From contig CAYUIQ010000289.1 of assembly GCA_964444795.1 (NCBI GenBank), positions 1 through 10,260 on the forward strand: a stretch of DNA of 10,260 nucleotides, written 5' to 3'. Source of the DNA: JABMRP01 sp964444795. Its GTDB lineage: Bacteria > Planctomycetota > Planctomycetia > Pirellulales > Thermoguttaceae. Both the position numbers and the translations under genes were made by a program. The notes beneath the pieces are model-generated. The model did not search any database. It was given only the letters and a program-made list of their open reading frames with translations, and was not told where the DNA came from. Of this stretch, positions 1 to 6,369 are shown one piece after another. Each line of letters starts with the position of its first letter. The stretch's first letter is position 1.

Positions 1-2
1 TC

Positions 3-58
3 TGGGGGCTCGCCGACCAAAGCTGCGCTTCGGTGCCCGTCGACCCCAGGCACCCCCA
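3..58. repeat. structured sequence downstream of the methyltransferase gene
   Basis: The first 58 bases contain nested inverted repeats. Bases 16-23 pair with 27-34 (eight positions, one A.C mismatch that becomes a G.U pair in a minus-strand transcript, loop TGC). Bases 32-37 (GGTGCC) pair perfectly with 49-54 (GGCACC). Bases 3-8 (TGGGGG) pair with 53-58 (CCCCCA). These pairings cannot all form at once. The element lies about 45-100 bases past the stop codon of the minus-strand methyltransferase gene and has no U-tract, so it is not a classic intrinsic terminator. It may be a 3' UTR structure or an intergenic repeat cut by the window edge. Confidence 0.4.
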
Positions 59-104
59 ATCCCAGACCGGCCGAGAATCCCTGAAGAACCGAAGAAAGCA
101 AGAC

Positions 105-1013
105 TCACTCGCAGCGGCGTTTGCGCGCGGTAATCAGATAGTACCCGAAGCGCCAGCGGGCCATGCCCACGAGCGGGGCGAGCACGCAGGCCACGATGTG
201 TCCCCAGCGCACGCGGGTCATTCGCAGCCGGTTCTTGAAGAGTTCTTTGACCAGGAAGCGGATCGTGACCGAGGGAACGTGCATCACCGACGGCGCGATT
301 CGCCAGGAGACGTCCTCGGCCTGAACAAGCTCCAGCCCGTGTTTCTTCAGGCACTCTTTGAAGTGGCCGATCTCGCCGAACGTCTCCAGGGCCCAGTTGC
401 GGCAGACCGTCTTGCAGCACCATCGCAGCAGGGGGTTCATGTTCCGCGTGCCCTTAAGAAATCCGTCGGCCAGGACCAGATGGCCGCCCGGTTTGAGCAA
501 GCGAGCCGCTTCCCGGACAAAGCCCTCCTTGTCGTACCCGGCAGCGTGGCAGGCGCTCTCGATGGCGTAGACCCCGTCGAAGGTCTCGTCGGCAAACGTG
601 GCGGCCGTGTAGTCGCCTTGAACAAACGTGGCGGCGCCGTCAAGATTCTCCGCTGCTGCCAGGCGCCGGGCTTGCTCCACTTGCCAGGGCACCAGGGTGA
701 TGCCGTCGACCCGGAGGCGGGGAAACTCGCGGACCGCCAGACGAGTCGACGTTCCCAGACCGCAGCCCATGTCCAACAGCCGACGGGGCCGGCCGAAGTC
801 GAGATCGAGCCGCCGCAGCACTTGCCGCGTCATTTCGTCGAGCATCCGCTCCAGGGCAAAAGGATTCAGCCCGAGGCGGAAATAGCCGAAGTGCATGTGG
901 AAGTTCCGGCTCCACGCCTCGTAGTCCTGCCCCGTTTCGGAGTAGTAGCCGATGATGTCCGGCGTGGCGTCCGGTGCGGTGTCGGCAGGGGTTGTCCGTC
1001 GCGTTTTGGGCAT
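105..1013 (-). CDS. SAM-dependent methyltransferase, tocopherol/dimethylglycine methyltransferase-like
   Basis: A 302-residue class I methyltransferase that would transfer a methyl group from S-adenosylmethionine to an unidentified small molecule or lipid. Motif I is LLDMGCGLG at residues 79-87. It is followed by GITLVPWQVEQA (104-115), the acidic VQGDY segment (131-135), FDGVYAIESACH (145-156) and LLKPGGHLVLAD (172-183). The GITLxPxQ and ES-CH signatures recall gamma-tocopherol and sarcosine/dimethylglycine methyltransferases more than generic Methyltransf_11 proteins. Residues about 268-296 form a hydrophobic, aromatic C-terminal segment that may contact the membrane. I chose the ATG at 1013 because it lies 17 bases after the upstream gene's stop and the motifs then fall at usual positions. 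An open frame extends upstream to 1334 but would overlap the preceding gene. No clear Shine-Dalgarno site is visible. It is the last gene of a three-gene minus-strand unit. The family is clear; the substrate is unknown. Confidence 0.88.
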   Translation of the reverse strand: MPKTRRTTPADTAPDATPDIIGYYSETGQDYEAWSRNFHMHFGYFRLGLNPFALERMLDEMTRQVLRRLDLDFGRPRRLLDMGCGLGTSTRLAVREFPRLRVDGITLVPWQVEQARRLAAAENLDGAATFVQGDYTAATFADETFDGVYAIESACHAAGYDKEGFVREAARLLKPGGHLVLADGFLKGTRNMNPLLRWCCKTVCRNWALETFGEIGHFKECLKKHGLELVQAEDVSWRIAPSVMHVPSVTIRFLVKELFKNRLRMTRVRWGHIVACVLAPLVGMARWRFGYYLITARKRRCE

Positions 1014-1030
1014 GATGGTGAGAGAAGGGG

Positions 1031-1432
1031 TTAGCGGCCGGCCGATCGCATCCAGTAGAACGCGGCGACTCCTCCGGCGGTCAGGATCAAGCCGCTCCAC
1101 CAGAACCATCGTGCGGGTCCCCAACGCATCGCATGGGCGCGCTCCAGGGCCGCCTCTTGCCGCCCGAATCGCTCTTGGGCGGCGGCCAGTTTCTGATCCG
1201 CTGCAGCGGAGTCTTCGCCGGCCGCACCGTGGTTGTGGGCATGTCCCGGATGCTTGGCGTGCCCTTTGGCGTGGGCCGCCGCGTGGAGATCGGCCGAGGC
1301 TTGGGCGTACTCGCCGGCCTGCTCGTCGGTCCACACCACTTGGGGGCCGGCGGCGTGGGGCCAGATGATCGAAGCGATCAGGAGCGTTGCTCCGGCAACG
1401 ATCACTGCCGGCGGGAAGTAGATCGATTTCAT
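1031..1432 (-). CDS. small His-rich protein with two membrane segments
   Basis: A 133-residue protein that I cannot assign to a named family. Residues about 8-26 are hydrophobic and could be a signal anchor or a cleaved signal. Residues 50-68 hold seven histidines spaced by Ala/Gly/Lys (H50, H54, H58, H61, H64, H66, H68), a pattern typical of metal-binding loops. A Gln/Glu/Ala-rich stretch at about 75-102 looks helical, possibly coiled coil. Residues about 105-127 form a Trp-rich second membrane segment ending in WMRSAGR. With two spans, the His-rich loop would face the periplasm or paryphoplasm. The ATG at 1432 lies 19 bases after the DUF1559 stop and the TAA is 17 bases before the methyltransferase start, so the three genes are probably co-transcribed. 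Binding of Zn, Ni or Cu is inference from composition alone. Confidence 0.72.
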   Translation of the reverse strand: MKSIYFPPAVIVAGATLLIASIIWPHAAGPQVVWTDEQAGEYAQASADLHAAAHAKGHAKHPGHAHNHGAAGEDSAAADQKLAAAQERFGRQEAALERAHAMRWGPARWFWWSGLILTAGGVAAFYWMRSAGR

Positions 1433-1451
1433 GCCAGGTCCCGGGAGCAAA

Positions 1452-2489
1452 CTAGGGGAGATAGTCTTTGCGATCGATGATCTGGCCGTCGTTGGCGCTG
1501 ACCATGAACGACATGGCCCGCTCGTCGATCTCATCGGAGAGGAAATCGACGTGGCCGTCGACGAAGACGACGTTCACGCCGCCGGTGTGTTGGCTTCGCG
1601 GCGCGGCCGACAGGTAGTGCATGTTGCCGGTGGATGCCCAAGTGCCGCAGGGCATCCGGTCCAGTTGGGCCGCGGCCATGTCGGGGCAGGCATAGAGCAT
1701 GTCGGTGTTGGGACCCTGGTTGTTGGGCGTTTGGGTTACTCCCAGGCTGCCCTGTAACGGGGCGAAGTTGCCGCCGATGTCCCAATCGTGGTGCATGTCA
1801 AAAGCCAAGAGCGAGGCGCCCGTCCAGGGCAGAGCCCACGCGCCGCGCTGGTCCTGTGAATGGGCTCGGGTGCGTACTTCCGCCAGCAAGAGCGTGTTGG
1901 TCGAGCCGTCGCCGATCGCGGTGAGCTTCTGCTGTTTTCCTACCAGGGCGCCGGGAAAACGGATTTGGATGTCGGTATGGAACGGGCTGACGGTGGCCGC
2001 GTAGTTGCCCTTGGCCAGCCGCTTGCCGGCGGTCAGCACCGAATCGCTGAAGTACTCCCCCGCCGCGGCGTCGCTGGGGCACATCAAGGTCGGCACATGC
2101 TGGGCCTGTGGTTCCTGTGGCTGATCGAGGACGGTGCGATTGAAATCGAACTGCTCGTGGAGAGCTTTCTGCTCGATCTGCGGCAAGATCAACACGGCCC
2201 AACTGAACATCTTCCCACTGCGCGGCTCGAACCGCCCAGGGTTGGCCGCCATGTCGACGATCCCCGAGGAGGGAAGCTGGCTGTGGGTGCTTTCGTAATT
2301 CAGAACGCCCAACCCCAACTGTTTGAGATTGTTGCCGCACTGGATCCGCCGCGCGGCTTCGCGCACGCTTTGCACGGCCGGCAGCAACAGCCCGATGAGG
2401 ATCCCGATGATCGCGATCACCACGAGCAATTCGACAAGTGTGAACCCGGCTGCGCGAGACCGCTTGGTTTGCTCCGGCGCACCACTCAT
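1452..2489 (-). CDS. DUF1559 family pseudopilin-like exported protein
   Basis: A 345-residue member of the planctomycete DUF1559 (SBP_bac_10) family. The N-terminus shows a type IV prepilin-like signal: basic residues up to RAAG, then FTLVELLVVIAIIGILIGLLLPAV, with cleavage expected after Gly15 and the conserved Glu at mature position 5 (E20). It continues with the family hallmark VREAARRIQCGNNLKQLGL. The C-terminal region carries VNVVFVDGHVDFLSDEI, the H-X9-DG-type motif of the family. Length matches usual members (about 300-400 residues). These proteins are thought to be exported and assembled or anchored like pseudopilins; their function is not established. The ATG at 2489 puts the prepilin motif at the usual distance, though no strong Shine-Dalgarno site precedes it. 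It is the first gene of a unit with the His-rich membrane protein and the methyltransferase, behind a promoter at 2562-2590. Confidence 0.93.
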   Translation of the reverse strand: MSGAPEQTKRSRAAGFTLVELLVVIAIIGILIGLLLPAVQSVREAARRIQCGNNLKQLGLGVLNYESTHSQLPSSGIVDMAANPGRFEPRSGKMFSWAVLILPQIEQKALHEQFDFNRTVLDQPQEPQAQHVPTLMCPSDAAAGEYFSDSVLTAGKRLAKGNYAATVSPFHTDIQIRFPGALVGKQQKLTAIGDGSTNTLLLAEVRTRAHSQDQRGAWALPWTGASLLAFDMHHDWDIGGNFAPLQGSLGVTQTPNNQGPNTDMLYACPDMAAAQLDRMPCGTWASTGNMHYLSAAPRSQHTGGVNVVFVDGHVDFLSDEIDERAMSFMVSANDGQIIDRKDYLP

Positions 2490-2561
2490 GACAGGTCACT
2501 CTTTCGGAGATTCTCAGGGGGGCGAGGAGAGAACGTCTCGGCCGAGGAGGCTCAGGACTGG

Positions 2562-2590
2562 ACTATACGTGACAACCGGCCCTCGGGCAA
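2562..2590 (-). promoter_or_regulatory. sigma70-like promoter of the DUF1559 unit
   Basis: On the minus strand, TTGCCC (plus 2585-2590) and TATAGT (plus 2562-2567) are separated by 17 bases. The -10 matches consensus at five of six positions and the -35 at four of six. Transcription would start near 2555, giving a leader of about 65 bases before the ATG at 2489. This is a prediction from sequence; planctomycete promoters are less well defined than those of E. coli. Confidence 0.5.
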
Positions 2591-2666
2591 CCGTCAGGCT
2601 AGCAGTTCACCCCCCTCTGCACGGTGAGTCGTAAACAGCCCGGCCGGGGACGGGCTCGGCGGCCAA

Positions 2667-2796
2667 CCCTGATTATTCACGGTCCGGGGAATTGCGGTGA
2701 CACACAGTGGCAGGCACGTTTGCCAGAACCTGGTCGCAACTCTTGGGCCCGCCCCACGTTCTGGCGAACGTAGCGACAAACCCATGAATAACCCGG
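2667..2796. repeat. foldback (MITE-like) intergenic element
   Basis: An imperfect palindrome of about 130 bases. Inner arms 2716-2729 and 2758-2771 (ACGTTTGCCAGAAC against GTTCTGGCGAACGT) pair over 14 bases with one T.G wobble. Outer ends 2667-2680 and about 2783-2796 carry TTATTCA and TGAATAA inverted with similar flanks. The loop (2730-2757) includes the GGGCCC palindrome. No protein is encoded. It could be a miniature mobile element, a REP-type repeat or a 3' UTR structure of the SGNH hydrolase transcript. Confidence 0.5.
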
Positions 2797-2817
2797 GTTA
2801 ACAGCCAGTTGAAGAGA

Positions 2818-2848
2818 GTAGTGCGCCACTGCTCCCTTGCAAGCAGTG
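2818..2848. repeat. REP-like palindrome, degenerate copy
   Basis: Bases 2827-2848 (CACTGCTCCCTTGCAAGCAGTG plus a two-base overrun in writing: 22 positions, arms CACTGCT and AGCAGTG) form a hairpin with at least seven paired positions. The same 22-base unit occurs twice at the end of the window (10176-10197 and 10231-10252). Here three bases of the left arm differ (CCC for TGC). The flank GTGCGCCACTGCT also resembles GTGTGCCACTGCT of the distal copies. It starts 7 bases after the SGNH hydrolase stop and has no U-tract, so it is a repeat rather than a standard terminator, though it could protect the 3' end of that message. Confidence 0.6.
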
Positions 2849-2854
2849 CTGCCC

Positions 2855-3778
2855 TTAATCCAGCACGTCGGCCACATCGATCATCTCCAGCAGGAACAGT
2901 CTCCGCAGGGCGTCGTAACCGCGGTGGTTGGGGTCTTCGAGATTGGCGGCATACCAGTAGTGGGGATCTTCCCGGCGGTAGTGGGCGCGCCACCATTGCG
3001 TGCAATGAATACCGTGGCCCAGGAACGCTTGGTGCATCGGTACCAAATGGACCCGATCGCGGCGCTCGGCACATCGGGCGATCGCGTCGTTGTAGGCCGC
3101 CAGGATCTTCAGCCCGTCGGGCCAGTCGGGTAAACCGGCCCGGGCGGCGTCGCCGATGCCGTCGGTCGGGTCGTAGATGTCGGCGAGAAAGACGTGGCAC
3201 CCGCCGGGAAAACGGGCTTCGATCAGGTCGAGCATCTCGTCAAGCCGCTGCTCGAATGCGGCGATCCACGGTTCGGCCTGCTCCAGGGATGCCCCGTACA
3301 TGGCCCCTTCGCGCGGCGGCGAACGGCCGTAGTTGTGAATCACGTCGTTGCCGCCGGTGGTCATCACGACCCATCCGAGCACCTCCGGCGGCTGCACCGG
3401 CAGATCGTCGCGGATCCAGGCGATATGTTCCAGCGACGTGCTGCCCGAGACGGCCCGGTTATCGCGCTGCAGATTGGGCAATACGGCCGAGAGGCAGATC
3501 CCCTGCATATCCGGAAACTCGTCCTCGGGATTCTCCGCCAGCCGCCCGAAATAGGAATGTCGCTGGGGCACGCCGAAACCGGCCGTCACGCTGTCGCCCA
3601 ATCCCAGCAGAAGCACGGGGCGCGTTGTCCAGGCTTCGGTAAACGGTTGTCGCGGAACCGGTGGACCGGCCGGCCCGCTGCCGGTCGGAACTGAAAGCCA
3701 CCAGTGGCGGTAACACACCGCTGCGGCGACCGCCAGAACTACGGCCCCGCCGATCAGCAGCCATCGCCGACGTTTCAT
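2855..3778 (-). CDS. membrane-anchored SGNH/GDSL-family hydrolase
   Basis: A 307-residue serine hydrolase of the SGNH superfamily, expected to cleave an ester or acyl bond on an extracytoplasmic lipid or polysaccharide. The start MKRRRW followed by hydrophobic residues about 7-21 is a signal anchor. The family blocks appear in order: block I GLGDSVTAGFG with Ser63 as nucleophile, block II NRAVSGSTS with Gly112, block III TTGGNDV with Asn144, and block V EDPNHRGYD with Asp282 and His285 completing the triad. The length is typical once the anchor is counted. The ATG at 3778 has a strong GAGGAG Shine-Dalgarno site eight bases upstream, which fixes the start. It is separated by 105 bases from the hydrolase gene upstream on the same strand and followed by a REP-like palindrome. 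Family is secure; substrate is unknown. Confidence 0.9.
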   Translation of the reverse strand: MKRRRWLLIGGAVVLAVAAAVCYRHWWLSVPTGSGPAGPPVPRQPFTEAWTTRPVLLLGLGDSVTAGFGVPQRHSYFGRLAENPEDEFPDMQGICLSAVLPNLQRDNRAVSGSTSLEHIAWIRDDLPVQPPEVLGWVVMTTGGNDVIHNYGRSPPREGAMYGASLEQAEPWIAAFEQRLDEMLDLIEARFPGGCHVFLADIYDPTDGIGDAARAGLPDWPDGLKILAAYNDAIARCAERRDRVHLVPMHQAFLGHGIHCTQWWRAHYRREDPHYWYAANLEDPNHRGYDALRRLFLLEMIDVADVLD

Positions 3779-3795
3779 CGGATGGACTCCTCGGA
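3771..3795 (-). promoter_or_regulatory. strong ribosome binding site of the SGNH hydrolase
   Basis: On the minus strand GAGGAG precedes the ATG at 3778 with a spacing of eight bases. It is among the few strong Shine-Dalgarno sites in the window and decides the start codon. Confidence 0.6.
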
Positions 3796-3883
3796 GCGCG
3801 TGCGGGAAGATGGTCTCGGATTTCTCGTGCCGACCGATAATCGCCCCGTCTTCGATCGTCCACTGTCCCTAACCGATAACCGG

Positions 3884-4870
3884 CTACAGCTTGAGCTGCC
3901 CAACAAGTTCGGTGTTGCTCGACTCCGCAAGATCGCGGGGTGTATAGAAGGTGTCAGCTCGAAGATCCGCCTGCCATGTCTCATAGTCCGTCCGACTGGT
4001 CGCAGACAAGATCGGGGCCGTCGGCATCGGCAGTTGCGCGAGTTGGGCTCTCAGCTTCTGGATCGTGTCTTCCCAGGCGGCGACTTCCTCCTCTTCCGTA
4101 CTTGGGGGGGCGACCAGTACCGGCGGTGCGCTACTGACCGAATAGGTCGGCTTGTCTATTTTATAGGCGCCCACGGCATGTTCCGCATCGACGGCTTCGT
4201 TGTAGATGACCGCCACAGTCTGGGAGCAAACAAATCCCTTCCGCTCCCGGTATTTCCGCACCACCTCGAGTGCCGCCACGATGAGTTTTTCGATCAAGGC
4301 GTCGATTTGCGGTCTGTTCTCGTTGAAGATATCTTCAATCCACTCCTCAAGCCAAGAAAAATACGCGTGACGGACCATGAAGTCGCGGATGCAATCCACC
4401 CATTCCGCCCGATGCCAGCGGGTCACGCACAGGATACCGAGCAGGTAGGCACTGTCGAAGCCGTAGGGCCATTCCTTGTCAACCAGGGCCTGAGCCTTCT
4501 GCAACAAGGGATCAACGGGCAGAGAGATATCCCCGAGCCAATGGCCGTCTCTGTGGTAGCGATAGACGTCGACGGTGTCCTCACTGTAGGTGGAAATGTC
4601 ATTCGCCCGGAGCCCCCCTTGGATGCGCGACTCGACGACCTTGTCGCCATTCCAAAAGGACGCATGGCAGTAGTGACATTCGTCGAAGTAACCGATGCCC
4701 CAGTGAATCAAGGGCGTTGCCGCTTTCCATCCGATCTGTCCGGTGGAAATGTAGTTTGCTAGCATCTCTTCAATGCTGGACATGTATTGCCAGAACGAGA
4801 GTTTGGGGATGTTGCAGAGAAGAATGTCGCCGCGTTTCAGCATATCCTTGGTGATTGGGTCGAGCGTCAT
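3884..4870 (-). CDS. YiiX/YycO-type permuted papain-like (NlpC/P60-related) cysteine hydrolase
   Basis: A 328-residue protein with signatures of the circularly permuted papain-like fold (YiiX/YycO group of NlpC/P60). The N-terminus has LKRGDILLC (11-19). It is followed by IHWGIGY with His56, CHASF, VVESR with Glu80, and much later KGFVCSQTVAVIYNEA with Cys215, matching the permuted order His-Glu-Cys. Members hydrolyse amide or acyl bonds in peptidoglycan peptides or lipids; the substrate here is unknown. Between the halves lies a long Trp/Leu-rich helical insert (about 120-210). The tail contains a Pro/Glu stretch and an Ala/Leu/Gln-rich helix. No signal peptide is visible. The ATG at 4870 is chosen because GAGGTGA lies just upstream at good spacing; a longer frame from 4918 would overlap the upstream gene. 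It follows that gene by 4 bases. Base composition is lower in GC than its neighbours (27 G/C in the 60 bases from 4741), hinting at transfer. Confidence 0.78.
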   Translation of the reverse strand: MTLDPITKDMLKRGDILLCNIPKLSFWQYMSSIEEMLANYISTGQIGWKAATPLIHWGIGYFDECHYCHASFWNGDKVVESRIQGGLRANDISTYSEDTVDVYRYHRDGHWLGDISLPVDPLLQKAQALVDKEWPYGFDSAYLLGILCVTRWHRAEWVDCIRDFMVRHAYFSWLEEWIEDIFNENRPQIDALIEKLIVAALEVVRKYRERKGFVCSQTVAVIYNEAVDAEHAVGAYKIDKPTYSVSSAPPVLVAPPSTEEEEVAAWEDTIQKLRAQLAQLPMPTAPILSATSRTDYETWQADLRADTFYTPRDLAESSNTELVGQLKL

Positions 4871-4874
4871 AGCG

Positions 4875-5150
4875 TCACCTCGCACTAGGAAGGATAGGGG
4901 ATTTCGAACACACGCCACACTTTTCTCGCTTCAATGTTATCAACGGCACTTTCTGACCGGGCCGGCCGGAGCCGAGAAAACGCCAAGCGTCGGGCATCTC
5001 GGAGCAGTAGGGATTGTCCAAGGTCATCACCGATATGCCGAGAACGACGCTCCGCTCCGTCGTATCAGTCGTCTGTGCCCAAACGGCCTGAAGACAGACC
5101 GTAAGAACCCCCACCGAACAGGCAACTCGCACGAAATGCGAAAGACTCAT
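4875..5150 (-). CDS. short exported protein, possibly a truncated sugar ABC substrate-binding protein
   Basis: A 91-residue protein with a good Sec signal peptide: MSLSHFVR, a hydrophobic core to about residue 22, and an AVWA|QT cleavage site after Ala25. The next segment, RSVVLGISVMTLDNPYCSEM (33-52), resembles the first beta-strand and loop of periplasmic sugar-binding proteins of the RbsB/Peripla_BP_4 type, in which a strand is followed by an NP[FY] turn. The similarity ends there: the remaining 39 residues (PDAWRFLGSGR onward) do not continue that fold and the usual ~250 further residues are missing. It may therefore be a deletion remnant that still carries promoter, AAGGAG ribosome binding site and signal, or a true small secreted protein. 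The stop is 4 bases before the cysteine hydrolase start, so translation is probably coupled. Function is unknown. Confidence 0.6.
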   Translation of the reverse strand: MSLSHFVRVACSVGVLTVCLQAVWAQTTDTTERSVVLGISVMTLDNPYCSEMPDAWRFLGSGRPGQKVPLITLKREKCGVCSKSPILPSAR

Positions 5151-5210
5151 GCCTGGCTCCTTGACTCAATCGTGGATCGACCGGCCTAAGGAAGACAACG
5201 CCACGCCCGT

Positions 5211-5238
5211 AGCGTATCACCTGGGGCGCCGATGTCAA
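5211..5238 (-). promoter_or_regulatory. sigma70-like promoter of the small exported protein/cysteine hydrolase unit
   Basis: On the minus strand a perfect TTGACA (plus 5233-5238) is followed after 16 bases by TACGCT (plus 5211-5216), preceded by TGA, an extended -10 (TGN). Transcription would start near 5204, leaving a leader of about 54 bases before the ATG at 5150, which has AAGGAG at good spacing. Confidence 0.5.
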
Positions 5239-5293
5239 TCCACTTTCCGTAAAGCAGTCGTTTCGCCGGGTGAGATGGCCGCGAAGCGGACTC

Positions 5294-5323
5294 TTGACCG
5301 CTTCTGGCACCTTGGGCTACACT
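5294..5323 (+). promoter_or_regulatory. sigma70-like promoter of the Tat-exported protein gene
   Basis: TTGACC at 5294-5299 and TACACT at 5318-5323 are 18 bases apart. The -35 matches at five of six positions and the -10 at four. A start near 5330 would give a leader of about 50 bases before the ATG at 5380. It is divergent from the promoter at 5211-5238; the two -35 boxes are about 55 bases apart. Confidence 0.5.
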
Positions 5324-5379
5324 ACCCTCGGTGGTGACGTTTCACCCCCGTGGTAACCAGATGTCCCAGGGGAGAAGTC

Positions 5380-6357
5380 ATGATCGATCCTCACCGGCCG
5401 GATATTCGCGGTGGAGAAGACCGAAAGAGCCGGCGGGATCGCCCTCGGCGCGAGTTCCTCAAGACGGTCGGGGCCATGCCGGCGATCGTGGCGGCGGCCG
5501 GTTTGCCGACAACCGCGACCGCGGCGGTGGTCGAAGAGCCGAAGCTGTCCCAGGTGCGTCTCGGGCCGCATTCCGTCTCGCGACTGATCTGCGGCGCCAA
5601 TCCGTTCAACGGTGGATCGCACCTCTCGACGTTCGTCAATCGGCAGATGAAGGAGTATTACACGCCCGAGCAGATCCTCAAGACGCTGCGGCGCTGCCAG
5701 GAGGTGGGCATCAACTGCTGGCAGGCGGGCGGCGGTAACGTCGAATTGTATCGCCGCTTCATCGACCAGGGCGGTAAGATGCACTTCATCTCCATCGAAG
5801 CTCAGAAGGCCGACGGGGCCAATATCCGGCGGCTCGCCGAAGCCGGCGCCATCGCCGCGGCGCATCACGGCGAAGTGACCGATTCGCTCTATAAGAACGG
5901 CCAGATCGACAAGGTCCACGATTTTCTCAAGCAGGTACGCGATGCGGGACTGCTGGCCGGCGTTTCCACGCACATGCCGGCGGTCGTCGACACGATCGAA
6001 TCCAAAGGATGGGATCTCGATTTCTACATGACCTGCGTTTACGAGCGCCATCGCAGTGCCGCGGCACTGGAGGAACTGCTCGGCCAGGCACCGATCCCCC
6101 TGGGCGAGGTCTACCTGCCGAACGATCCGCCGCGGATGTTCGAAGCGATTCGCGCTACGAAGCGGCCCTGCCTGGCCTTCAAGATTCTGGCCGCCGGGCG
6201 ACTCTCCGACCGCCGCCGCTGGGTGGAAGACGCCTTTCGCCAGACGCTGGAGTCGATCAAGCCGTCCGATGCGATCATCGTGGGAATCTACGACCGCTAC
6301 AGCGACCAGCCGGCCGACTGCGCCGCCCTGGTTCGCCGCTTCGGGGCAGGGGGGTGA
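5380..6357 (+). CDS. Tat-exported TIM-barrel-like protein, distantly aldo/keto reductase-like
   Basis: A 325-residue protein with a twin-arginine signal: RREFLKTVGA at residues 23-32, a moderately hydrophobic core, and an ATA|A-type cleavage site near residue 48. The mature start KLSQVRLGPHSVSRLICGANPFNGG resembles the first strand of aldo/keto reductases (LGxxxxxVSRLxxG). YTPEQILKTLRRCQEVGINCWQAGG corresponds to the first helix and second strand. The rest alternates helices and strands as in a TIM barrel. The aldo/keto reductase catalytic Asp and Tyr (normally in a DTAxxYG segment) are not visible; the position reads QAGGGNVELY. It may be a different barrel enzyme or a non-oxidoreductase. 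The ATG at 5380 follows AGGGGAGA; an in-frame GTG at 5350 is less likely. It is followed by a strong intrinsic terminator. Such proteins are common but uncharacterised in planctomycetes. Location outside the cytoplasm is well supported; activity is unknown. Confidence 0.82.
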   Translation: MIDPHRPDIRGGEDRKSRRDRPRREFLKTVGAMPAIVAAAGLPTTATAAVVEEPKLSQVRLGPHSVSRLICGANPFNGGSHLSTFVNRQMKEYYTPEQILKTLRRCQEVGINCWQAGGGNVELYRRFIDQGGKMHFISIEAQKADGANIRRLAEAGAIAAAHHGEVTDSLYKNGQIDKVHDFLKQVRDAGLLAGVSTHMPAVVDTIESKGWDLDFYMTCVYERHRSAAALEELLGQAPIPLGEVYLPNDPPRMFEAIRATKRPCLAFKILAAGRLSDRRRWVEDAFRQTLESIKPSDAIIVGIYDRYSDQPADCAALVRRFGAGG

Positions 6358-6369
6358 ACCGATGGCCTC

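Larger units (their letters stand above)
2490..2854. other. non-coding region between SGNH hydrolase and DUF1559 genes
   Basis: This 365-base stretch has no convincing gene. From the DUF1559 start upward it holds a 5' leader with the self-complementary CTCGGCCGAG (2537-2546), a promoter (2562-2590), a 6-bp hairpin (2637-2642 with 2651-2656), a foldback element (2667-2796) and a REP-like palindrome (2818-2848) just past the SGNH hydrolase stop codon. Short open frames crossing it run through the inverted repeats and resemble no protein family I know. Confidence 0.75.

Noticed and set aside
33..1034. Long plus-strand open frame of 333 codons
   Set aside because: It is antisense to the methyltransferase, with Arg/Pro/His-rich translation and no family motif; a shadow of a GC-rich gene.
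1860..2627. Plus-strand open frame of 255 codons
   Set aside because: It is antisense to the DUF1559 gene and runs across its promoter; no recognisable domain.
3828..3885. Direct repeat ACCGATAA upstream of the SGNH hydrolase gene
   Set aside because: Only two short copies about 40 bases apart; could be an operator but too little to support a call.
3704..4762. Plus-strand open frame of 352 codons
   Set aside because: It is antisense to two supported genes; the minus strand has catalytic motifs, ribosome binding sites and a promoter.
5317..6051. Minus-strand open frame of 244 codons
   Set aside because: It is antisense to the Tat-signal protein, which has a promoter, ribosome binding site and terminator.
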